Below are positions 8,928 through 16,478 of a stretch of DNA of 64,000 nt, piece by piece (positions within the stretch are counted from its first letter, which is position 1; every line of letters begins with the position of its first letter). Origin of the DNA: CALOAD01 sp942491415 (GTDB lineage Bacteria; Cyanobacteriota; Vampirovibrionia; Gastranaerophilales; CALOAD01); assembly GCA_942491415.1 (NCBI GenBank), contig CALOAD010000014.1, forward strand, positions 620,001 to 684,000, given 5' to 3'. The notes under the pieces are model-generated. The model made no database searches, was not told where the DNA came from, and saw nothing but the letters and a program-made list of their open reading frames with translations. Position numbers and translations under genes: made by a program.

Positions 8928-8974
8928 TAACTTATTTAGACTTAATTTAATAGCCATAGAAAGTTTTAGCAAGA

Positions 8975-9559
8975 ATGTACACAAAAAGAATTATTATTGA
9001 TAGGTTAAAAAGCAAAAAGTTTTTTATAGATGAGTCCACTCTTGAAAAATTCATTAAAAATTGGAAAATCGATGCTATATACGAAGATGATAATAAAGAA
9101 GAGTATTTTGACGAATTTGCCGTTGAAAAAATAATTAAAGGAATGGGGCTAAAAACAAAAGGTGAAAGCGATAGAAGAATTGCTTATGAAATTAATAAAG
9201 AGCCTAGAAAAACAGAGCTTCCTCAACCTGTAAAAACAAATGTTTATAGAGAAATGCCATCTGAAGGGGCTGAGCTTAAAAAAATATCACTTGATATAAC
9301 AAATCAGACAGTTTCTTTTTTGGCAGATTCTATTGCGCAAAAAATCACGAGTGATATAACTGATCATTTAAAAGAAACTGATTATTTGCAATCTGCAATG
9401 GAGCACGGTAGTTTACAGCGAGATAACGAAATAATGGCAAAGCAAATAAGTAAGTTGATAAAACAAAACGAAGAACTCCGTGATCAAGTTGCTGAGCTTG
9501 AATTGAAAAACGAGAAGTTCAAGCCATTTGTTGGGAATTTGTATATTAAACACGACTAG
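8975..9559 (+). CDS. Hypothetical protein with C-terminal coiled coil, 194 aa
   Basis: Not recognised. Residues 1-55 are charged and compact and could form a small helical, MerR-like fold (FIDESTLEKFIKNW, FAVEKIIKGMG); this is only a resemblance. A linker with RKTELPQPVK follows, then an amphipathic region (about 105-140). Residues 145-185 form a likely coiled coil (IMAKQISKLIKQNEELRDQVAELELKNE, quoted as motif pieces IMAKQISKL and RDQVAELEL). There is no signal or TM segment. It is a single-gene transcript with the structured leader in front and a terminator behind, so its expression is probably controlled by that leader. Confidence 0.7.
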   Translation: MYTKRIIIDRLKSKKFFIDESTLEKFIKNWKIDAIYEDDNKEEYFDEFAVEKIIKGMGLKTKGESDRRIAYEINKEPRKTELPQPVKTNVYREMPSEGAELKKISLDITNQTVSFLADSIAQKITSDITDHLKETDYLQSAMEHGSLQRDNEIMAKQISKLIKQNEELRDQVAELELKNEKFKPFVGNLYIKHD

Positions 9560-9640
9560 AGCTATTTGTCATTTTCATCCATTACTGAAGTAAGTGCAAA
9601 ATTATAATAGATAACAATCAGTTTAAAAACACTATTTACT

Positions 9641-9668
9641 AACTCTAGGCTCTTTGCTTAGAGTTTTT
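9641..9668 (+). terminator. Terminator after the coiled-coil gene
   Basis: AACTCTA (9641-9647) pairs with TAGAGTT (9659-9665), followed by a short T run. It sits 82 bases past the stop and before the convergent PFL gene. Confidence 0.6.
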
Positions 9669-9683
9669 CTGCTGATATTAACC

Positions 9684-11051
9684 TTAATTATTCAAACTAT
9701 GAATAGGTGCAGGAATACGTCCACCACGATTAACAAAAGTAGAACAACTGAAATTATTTACAGGCATAATAGGTGCTTCACCTAAAAGCCCACCGTAAAA
9801 AGCTCGATCTCCAAGACCTTTGCCCGGTACAGGTATTATCCTCACAGCTGTTGTCTTTTTATTAATCATTCCTATCGCCATTTCATCGGCTATAATTCCT
9901 GCTATGGTATCGCAAGAAGTATCGCCCGGTATTGCAATCATATCAAGCCCTACAGAACAAACACAGGTCATTGCTTCAAGCTTATCGAATGATAATGCAC
10001 CCAATTCTACAGCTTTTATCATGCCGGCATCTTCACTAACAGGAATAAACGCTCCACTAAGCCCACCCACATAGGAACTCGCCATAATACCGCCTTTTTT
10101 AACGGCGTCATTTAACATCGCCAAAGCAGCGGTAGTTCCGTGAGTACCGGCTCTTTCAAGCCCCATAGCTTCAAAAATACCTGCAACACTATCACCAACC
10201 GCAGGGGTAGGAGCTAAAGAAAGATCAATGACTCCAAAAGGAATATTTAATTTTTCAGCAAGTTCACGACCTATCAATTCACCTGTGCTGGTAATTTTAT
10301 AAGCAATAGTTTTTATTTTATTTGCTAATTCGCCAAAATCAGCATCTTTAGATAACGATGCAACTGCTGCACGCACCACACCCGGACCACTCACACCTAT
10401 ATTTAATTGACATTCAGGCTCTCCATAACCATGAAAAGCACCAGCCATAAAGGGATTATCTCCGGGAACATTACAAAAAGTAACCAGTTTAGCTGCTCCC
10501 AGTCCATCTTTAGTTGCTGTTAAATTGGCTGCTTCTTTTATTATTTTTCCCATTTTTAATACGGCATCCATATTTATACCGGCTTTTGAGGAGGCTAAAT
10601 TCACAGAAGAGCAAACCCTTTCTGTTTTACTAAGAGCCTCGGGAATACTTTCGATAAGGGCTAAATCTCCTTTAGTACAGCCTTTTTCGACAAGCGCACT
10701 AAAACCGCCTATAAAATCGACATTCACTTCTTTTGCTGCTTCATCAAGTCTTTGAGCTAAATGAACATAATCGTATTCTTTTGCACTTTCACCAACTATC
10801 GAAATAGGAGTTATTGCAATTCGTTTATTTATTATAGGAATACTATATTCTTCTTCAAGCTCTTGCGCATATTGTGCAAGGTTTTTAGCATATTTTACAA
10901 TTTTGTTATATATATTCTCACCTGTTTTATGAACGTCTTCACAAATGCAATCTCTAAGACTCAGAGCAAGTGTTACAGTTCTGATATCAAGATTGTGTAA
11001 TTTGATCATATCAATTGTTTCAAGAATATATTCTATGTTTATATTTTTCAT
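9684..11051 (-). CDS. PFL family protein (UPF0210 / DUF711)
   Basis: 455 residues, full length for UPF0210. Recognisable blocks are LDIRTVTLALSLRDC near the N-terminus, GGFSALVEKG, NPFMAGAFHGYGEPE, GVSGPGVVRAAV, AERAGTHGTTAALAMLNDAVKKGG-type sequence, and a C-terminal PGDTSCDTIAGIIADE and IPVPGKGLGD. The family is structurally related to glycyl-radical enzymes but lacks a proven reaction. It is preceded, 32 bases upstream, by the ACT-domain gene with which it is paired in many bacteria, implying a shared and possibly amino-acid-sensing role. Confidence 0.93.
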   Translation of the reverse strand: MKNINIEYILETIDMIKLHNLDIRTVTLALSLRDCICEDVHKTGENIYNKIVKYAKNLAQYAQELEEEYSIPIINKRIAITPISIVGESAKEYDYVHLAQRLDEAAKEVNVDFIGGFSALVEKGCTKGDLALIESIPEALSKTERVCSSVNLASSKAGINMDAVLKMGKIIKEAANLTATKDGLGAAKLVTFCNVPGDNPFMAGAFHGYGEPECQLNIGVSGPGVVRAAVASLSKDADFGELANKIKTIAYKITSTGELIGRELAEKLNIPFGVIDLSLAPTPAVGDSVAGIFEAMGLERAGTHGTTAALAMLNDAVKKGGIMASSYVGGLSGAFIPVSEDAGMIKAVELGALSFDKLEAMTCVCSVGLDMIAIPGDTSCDTIAGIIADEMAIGMINKKTTAVRIIPVPGKGLGDRAFYGGLLGEAPIMPVNNFSCSTFVNRGGRIPAPIHSLNN

Positions 11052-11083
11052 TTGTAATGCCTTTAAAATTATTGTATTTCTTT

Positions 11084-11362
11084 TTAAATCGTGTGCATAT
11101 TATCGAATATTTTTTTATTTTGAATCCAAACTTCCATATCAAGTTCTTCAGCGCATTTTATCAACGCCAATTTAGCCTCTTGAAATGATTTGTCCGACTC
11201 CGACATATCCCCCATTAAAAACATAACAAACTGCCCCTGGACAATTGTTTGTTTAATATCTTCGATGTTAATTTTATACTCTGCGAGTACATTTGATATT
11301 TTAGCTACAATACCCACTTTATCCTGACCCGATAATGTAACGATAATTCTTCTGTCTTTCAT
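11084..11362 (-). CDS. ACT domain protein (UPF0237)
   Basis: 92 residues consisting of a single ACT domain: RRIIVTLSGQDKVGIVAKISNVLAEYKINIEDI, with the glycine of the GIVA turn and the INIEDIKQT helix region, then a second beta-alpha-beta half. ACT domains bind amino acids and dimerise to control partner enzymes. It lies directly upstream of the UPF0210 gene in the same operon, matching the common UPF0237-UPF0210 arrangement, so that protein is the probable partner. The ligand is unknown. Confidence 0.93.
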   Translation of the reverse strand: MKDRRIIVTLSGQDKVGIVAKISNVLAEYKINIEDIKQTIVQGQFVMFLMGDMSESDKSFQEAKLALIKCAEELDMEVWIQNKKIFDNMHTI

Positions 11363-11476
11363 GCTTTAACCTTTTTAATTTAAAATAAAATCAGAGTGTA
11401 ATTTGTCTTAAAAATTAAAATTTCTAAGTCCATCCTATACTCAATAATACAACTAAATTGAAGAAAAAGAAAGTAT

Positions 11477-12334
11477 ATTAAGAAGAAAACACATTATGAA
11501 TGCGTCCCGTGTATGATGAATAGCCTTTTAAACCTTTTTAACCTTGGTTTAATTGACCCTGAACACAAAGAACCTGTGATGAAAAAAGTATTAAATTATT
11601 ATAATGAATTAGATTTCAATGAAACACCACTGTTGGTCAATAGAACTCTTCATAAAATGGTTCGTGAAATTACAAACGATCCTGATCCGTATAAAAAACT
11701 TAAAGATAAATACAACAATATAGCTCTTGAATATTATGAAAAATATAAAACTATAATCAAAGAAGCTCAAAACCCTTTTGATATTGCGATGAGGTTATCA
11801 ATAGCAGGTAATATTATTGATTTTGGACCCGGGCATAGTATAGATGTGGAAAAAACTATAAATAAAGTAATGGCAATGGATTTAGCCGCAGATCAATCAA
11901 AAATTTTACAGGAAGAGATTTCAAAAGCAAAAAGTATCTTATATCTAGCTGATAATACAGGTGAAATTGTATTTGATAAATTGTTCATAGAAACAATCAA
12001 TCATCCTAATATTACTGTTGCTGTGCGTCAATCACCTATTTTGAATGATGCCACAATGGAAGATATTGAAAAATTAGAAATCAATAAACTTGTAAAAGTC
12101 ATAACCAACGGAGATAACGCACCGGGCACTCTTTATGAGGCTACTAGCGAAAGTTTTAAAGAAGCTTTTGAAGCTGCAGATTTAATCATATCAAAAGGTC
12201 AAGGAAACTATGAAGGTCTAAATCACTTCCATGAGTATAATATTTTCTTCTTGCTAATGGCAAAATGTAATATTGTCGCTGATATAATCGGAGTCAAAAA
12301 AGGCGACTGCGTGGTTAAAAAAGCCGGATTGTAA
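11477..12334 (+). CDS. DUF89 family damage-control phosphatase, probable AUU start
   Basis: A DUF89 metal-dependent phosphatase of the archaeal/bacterial PH1575-like branch, thought to remove harmful phosphometabolites. Visible signatures are NPFDIAMRLSIAGNIIDFG, ILYLADNTGEIVFDKL, AVRQSPILNDATMED and SKGQGNYEGL, with Asp/Asn metal ligands. The first canonical start is ATG 11513, but the frame is open upstream to a TGA and encodes HYECVPCMMNSLL. That matches the family's N-terminal YECxxCM motif, so starting at ATG would remove the CxxC. The only possible start after the stop is ATT at 11477, giving a family-typical N-terminus. No strong Shine-Dalgarno is visible. Confidence 0.85.
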   Translation: MKKKTHYECVPCMMNSLLNLFNLGLIDPEHKEPVMKKVLNYYNELDFNETPLLVNRTLHKMVREITNDPDPYKKLKDKYNNIALEYYEKYKTIIKEAQNPFDIAMRLSIAGNIIDFGPGHSIDVEKTINKVMAMDLAADQSKILQEEISKAKSILYLADNTGEIVFDKLFIETINHPNITVAVRQSPILNDATMEDIEKLEINKLVKVITNGDNAPGTLYEATSESFKEAFEAADLIISKGQGNYEGLNHFHEYNIFFLLMAKCNIVADIIGVKKGDCVVKKAGL

Positions 12335-12421
12335 AAAAGCAGCCCTTTTTTCTTTAAATCAAAATGTTTTTAGTTTATAAATTAGCATAGTCTATAAATT
12401 ACAAGGTTTAAAATAAAGCAA

Positions 12422-13759
12422 ATGAAAATAGTAATATTTGGAGCAACCGAAACAGGCTACCTGGTCGCAAATGCATTACATGTAAACCACGATATAACGC
12501 TAGTAGACCCGTGTGAAACAATCCCCGAGGATTTTAATAAACTCGATATAAGTTTTGTCAGCGGAAACGGTTCAAACGTAAATGTGTTGGAATCTGCAAA
12601 TGTTAAAAAAGCGGATATTTTCATTGCATGCAGTGACCTTGATGAAGCAAATATTGTATCGAGCTGGACGGCTAAAAAAATTAGCAACATAGAAACAGTC
12701 TGTTTTGTGAGCAAATTTGAATATGTCGAAAGTCTTGCCTCTTCAAAAGGAAGCTTATATGAATCTGAATTTGGAATTGATCACGTTATTTGGCCCGAAG
12801 AACTTTTAACTCAAGAGATTTTCAGAATTATATCAGTTCCTGAAGCTATTGATGTCGAACATTTTGAAGGCGGAAAAGCCAGATTGCTTGAATATAGAAT
12901 CAAAGACGACTCTGATTTTATAGGAAAACAAATCAAAGATTGTTTCTTCCCTGAAAATTCTTTGATTGTAGGGATAACACGAGACGCAAAGTTATTCATA
13001 CCGGATGGTGCAACCGAATTTCAAGCCGGCGATAAAGTGATATTTATGGGAACAGAACAAGCCCTAAATGCATTAGCCAGAAACTTTTTCCAGAAAACTC
13101 AAAAAGTTAATAACGCTGCAATAATAGGCGGTGGAAACGTAGGTTATATGCTGGCTCAAAATCTTGAGAAAATAGGAATAAAAACAAAAATAATAGAAGC
13201 AGATTTTGAAAGATGCGAATATCTTTCAGATAACCTTAAAAAAAGCCTTGTTCTGCACGCTGATGGCACAAATATAGAGCTTTTAGAGTCTGAAGAAATT
13301 GGGGATACTGATGTTATAGTAAATGTAACCAATAACGACGAAAAAAACCTTCTATGTTCTTTGCTGGCAAAGCAATTAGGTGTAAAACGTGTTATAACAA
13401 GGGTTGGTAATGCAAGAAACGTTGATTTGTTTGAAAAAGTCGGTATAGATGTTGCAATATCTCCTATGGATGCGGCTTTAAATGATCTTAGAAATAGGTT
13501 AATAGAAAGAGATATCGATATATTAGCAATAGTAGAACGTGGCCAAGGTGAGGTTATTGAAGTTTCAGTCCCCGATAGGCACACAGATATCGAAGTAAAA
13601 GATATGCAATTTCCTGCTAAAGCTATAATAGGAGCTATTAAAAGAGGTCGTAAGATCTTGATACCTAAAGGTGATACTTTAATTAGGGAAGATGATAATA
13701 TGATAATCTTTACTACAAGCGAAGATGCACCACAAATAAAAGAGTTTTTTAAGCGATGA
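12422..13759 (+). CDS. trkA: Trk potassium uptake regulatory protein TrkA
   Basis: 445 residues with two tandem RCK modules. Module one is an NAD-binding fold (IFGATETGYLVANAL, residues 3-17) plus a TrkA_C domain (about 145-220). Module two restarts with AAIIGGGNVGYMLAQNL (about 223) and ends in a second TrkA_C. The first glycine motif, GATETG, departs from the usual GAGxxG, whereas the second is standard. The cytoplasmic ring gates the TrkH channel in response to nucleotides. It overlaps trkH by ATGA, so the two are coupled. Confidence 0.95.
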   Translation: MKIVIFGATETGYLVANALHVNHDITLVDPCETIPEDFNKLDISFVSGNGSNVNVLESANVKKADIFIACSDLDEANIVSSWTAKKISNIETVCFVSKFEYVESLASSKGSLYESEFGIDHVIWPEELLTQEIFRIISVPEAIDVEHFEGGKARLLEYRIKDDSDFIGKQIKDCFFPENSLIVGITRDAKLFIPDGATEFQAGDKVIFMGTEQALNALARNFFQKTQKVNNAAIIGGGNVGYMLAQNLEKIGIKTKIIEADFERCEYLSDNLKKSLVLHADGTNIELLESEEIGDTDVIVNVTNNDEKNLLCSLLAKQLGVKRVITRVGNARNVDLFEKVGIDVAISPMDAALNDLRNRLIERDIDILAIVERGQGEVIEVSVPDRHTDIEVKDMQFPAKAIIGAIKRGRKILIPKGDTLIREDDNMIIFTTSEDAPQIKEFFKR

Positions 13760-15213
13760 GAATAAGTTATCTACTCAACGCTGTCGGGTTGGTCTTAATG
13801 TATTTTGGGGCTGTTATTTTACTACCGATTATAATGGCGACTATTGATCATGACATTAAATCAGTATTCATTTTCCTTGCCGCTTCTGCAATATCATCAT
13901 TTATAGGTTGGTTATTCAGGGCAAACGGCAAATATACAAATAACTTTAACGATTTAAAACGCACAGAAGGTCTTTTTATCGTATTTCTTGCCTGGTGTGC
14001 AGTAGGATTGATCACAGCAATACCATATCTTTTGTACGGACTTTCTCCTGTAAATGCTCTTTTTGAAGCTGTATCGGGAGTTACAACTACAGGCGCAACT
14101 ATATTAACTGATTTTTCTCAATATCCTAAAACCTTTTTCTTTTGGCGTAGCATGAGTCAATGGTTGGGCGGGATGGGGATTATCGTATTATTTATAGCGA
14201 TTTTACCTCAGTTTTCAGTAGCCGGTAGACAAATGTTTTTTGCAGAAGCCCCCGGACCTACCGAGGAAAAAATCACACCTCGGATAAGACATACTGCTAC
14301 TGCTCTTTGGAGTGTTTATATCATACTAACTTTAATTGAAGTTATTTGCTTAAAGTTTGCAGGAATGCCTCTTTACGATGCTATTTGCAACTCTTTCTCA
14401 ACACTTGCAGCAGGAGGTTTTTCCCCAAACCCCGAAAGTATTTTAGGATATGGTAGCAATAAAATTACAAATATTATAATATTCTTTATGTTTTTAGCGG
14501 GTGCAAACTTTGCATTGCAGTACAAAGCTTTGATACATAGACGTCCTAAGGCTTTATTTAACAGTGAAGAATTTAGATTTTATCTTTTAATTTTCGTGGT
14601 TATATCTTTGTCTTTGACGGGCTTTTTAGTGCTTGAAAATAACTACGAATGGATATCAGGACTGCGAGATGGATTTTTCCAGGTTATTTCTATTCTCACC
14701 ACGACAGGATTTGCCTCTGTAGACTTTGAAAATTGGTCTGTAGCTGCAAAAGTTCTTTTGTTTACAATGATGTTAATAGGAGGTTGTGCCGGTTCAGCAG
14801 GCGGTGGCGTAAAGGTTGTGCGAGTGCTTTTTGGTTTTAAATATTTAAAACGTGAGATTGCTCAAATCCTACATCCTAACGCGATTTTGGCTATAAAAAT
14901 AGACAAAGTTACAGTGTCTCACGATATTTTAAGACAAATTCTCGGTTTTATAATCTTTTACTTTTTGTTATTTATAACATCATCTGTTATTGTATCAATA
15001 CTAGAAAGTAATATTGTAACCGGAATTTCAGGTTCTGCAGCAACAATAGGAAATATAGGTCCGGGCTTTGGAATTATTGGACCGATGGGAAGTTTTGACT
15101 CTCTTTCTATTTACACAAAATTTATTTTTATATTTAATATGCTGGTTGGAAGGCTAGAATTAATACCATTTTTAGCTATGTTACATCCTGATTTTTGGCG
15201 ATTCAAGGCCTAA
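13756..15213 (+). CDS. trkH: Trk potassium uptake channel subunit TrkH
   Basis: 485 residues, about ten membrane helices in four M1-P-M2 repeats. Four selectivity-filter loops can be read: SGVTTTGAT, FSTLAAGGFS, ILTTTGFAS and SAATIGNIGPGFG, each with the key glycine. GGAGSAGGG-like sequence (CAGSAGGGVK) is the third-repeat loop that gates the pore. The end LELIPFLAML is a normal TrkH C-terminus. It imports K+ together with TrkA, encoded just upstream. Its end overlaps the convergent DUF6485 gene by 4 bases. Confidence 0.95.
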   Translation: MRISYLLNAVGLVLMYFGAVILLPIIMATIDHDIKSVFIFLAASAISSFIGWLFRANGKYTNNFNDLKRTEGLFIVFLAWCAVGLITAIPYLLYGLSPVNALFEAVSGVTTTGATILTDFSQYPKTFFFWRSMSQWLGGMGIIVLFIAILPQFSVAGRQMFFAEAPGPTEEKITPRIRHTATALWSVYIILTLIEVICLKFAGMPLYDAICNSFSTLAAGGFSPNPESILGYGSNKITNIIIFFMFLAGANFALQYKALIHRRPKALFNSEEFRFYLLIFVVISLSLTGFLVLENNYEWISGLRDGFFQVISILTTTGFASVDFENWSVAAKVLLFTMMLIGGCAGSAGGGVKVVRVLFGFKYLKREIAQILHPNAILAIKIDKVTVSHDILRQILGFIIFYFLLFITSSVIVSILESNIVTGISGSAATIGNIGPGFGIIGPMGSFDSLSIYTKFIFIFNMLVGRLELIPFLAMLHPDFWRFKA

Positions 15214-15404
15214 CCTTTATAAGTTCTTATAAAATTTTCTATCGATCTATCATATGTTTTTTCACCTTCTGCAGAAAAGAAACATCCCGGTATTTCCCCT
15301 TTGCTACGGTGGTAAGTTACGCACTCACAACATAAACCTCGTTTAGCACAAGCGGAATAAGTACAGGTGCAATTTTCCTTATTTTGTTCAATTTTGCATT
15401 CCAT
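15210..15404 (-). CDS. DUF6485 family small cysteine-rich protein
   Basis: 64 residues with nine cysteines arranged CTCTYSACAKRGLCCECV and a later GCFF. This pattern suits zinc or Fe-S binding. The CxxC-rich core followed by YHRSKGEIPGCFF is what I know from DUF6485 proteins. No function is established. It lies 10 bases after the DUF4438 gene on the same strand, so the two are probably co-transcribed. Confidence 0.8.
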   Translation of the reverse strand: MECKIEQNKENCTCTYSACAKRGLCCECVTYHRSKGEIPGCFFSAEGEKTYDRSIENFIRTYKG

Positions 15405-15414
15405 TAATTTTCTC

Positions 15415-16272
15415 CTAGTTATATAAATATTCTTTTAGATTTGCATTTTTGTTAATTTTTGGAATAATTTTACCGTCTTTAGAAGTCATAATAGTCATAA
15501 CTCCGGGTCCGTGCCCTGAGATGATACAATCACTGTGAACTACAATACCTATTGAAACAGCACCTTCTTTATATATTCGACCATATGAATGATCGGCATC
15601 TGTAATAGCAACAATATCACCAAACCTTAAAGAATCCAGTTCGTGTTTTTTTACTACATTTTCATCAAAAAGCTGAATATCATAATCCCCTCTACTTACG
15701 TTATCTTTGCCAATTCCTGAACCCATAATCTTCGAAGGCACAAGGTGAGTTACACCCACTTCTAGAGTATCTTTATTTTGTTTGATATCAAGCTTTTTAA
15801 AAATTCCAGGAGAAATATTGAACACTTTTATATTTGAATAGTCTAATAATTCGAGTCCTACGCCGTAGGCTTTTATTTGTATTTTATCGCCAATTGTCAG
15901 ATCGTCTAATACCTCAGGTTCAAAATCAAGGAGGACATGTTCGCACCCACCGTGTTTACCGGTTACAAAGCCTTTTTTCCCTTTTGCATCTCCGGTTACA
16001 ATTTTAGCAATATTACCTGCGCAAGATAGCGTATTTAAAGCACCATTTTCGTGTTCTTTCGGGTTTTTAATAGTAACACATGGCTCTACGTGATCAGCTT
16101 GAAGACCGCAAACATTATCGCCTATTCGAACATTGTAGGTAATACCACCGGTTCCTGGAAAAACCTTTAATTGTCCGTCGTGCGCCACACGATAAGGATT
16201 TCCTATTAACGGAGATTGAATTTCTCCAATAACAGAAATTTCGACTAATTTATTTTCGTTAGTTTTAAGCAT
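15415..16272 (-). CDS. DUF4438 domain-containing protein
   Basis: 285 residues without signal or TM segments. Glycine-rich conserved blocks are FPGTGGITYNVRIGD, GDAKGKKGFVTGKHGGCEHV, GVGLELLDY, SKIMGSGIGKDNVSRGDYDIQ and ADHSYGRIYKEGAVSIG with HSDCIISGHGPGV. These fit DUF4438, a family known from a Thermotoga crystal structure but with no assigned reaction. The clustered His, Asp and Cys suggest a metal or ligand site. It shares an operon with the DUF6485 protein. Confidence 0.85.
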   Translation of the reverse strand: MLKTNENKLVEISVIGEIQSPLIGNPYRVAHDGQLKVFPGTGGITYNVRIGDNVCGLQADHVEPCVTIKNPKEHENGALNTLSCAGNIAKIVTGDAKGKKGFVTGKHGGCEHVLLDFEPEVLDDLTIGDKIQIKAYGVGLELLDYSNIKVFNISPGIFKKLDIKQNKDTLEVGVTHLVPSKIMGSGIGKDNVSRGDYDIQLFDENVVKKHELDSLRFGDIVAITDADHSYGRIYKEGAVSIGIVVHSDCIISGHGPGVMTIMTSKDGKIIPKINKNANLKEYLYN

Positions 16273-16478
16273 AGGTGCGTCCTCATTGAATATTACTTAT
16301 GTTTATCTTATCAGATTTTTCAAAAAAATTTTTATGTCAAATAGAGTATTTTTTATGCAAAAAGGGAATAATATATGTATAAAATGTTGTTATAAATAAT
16401 TTGTTCAATTCAAGAATAAAAAGTTTGATAAATTAAAGCTTATTAAGGATTTTACTAATAAAAGCAGGGTTGAGTATT

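Noticed and set aside
8781..8974. Known riboswitch (for example c-di-GMP-I)
   Set aside because: The conserved core of that class cannot be found in the segment.
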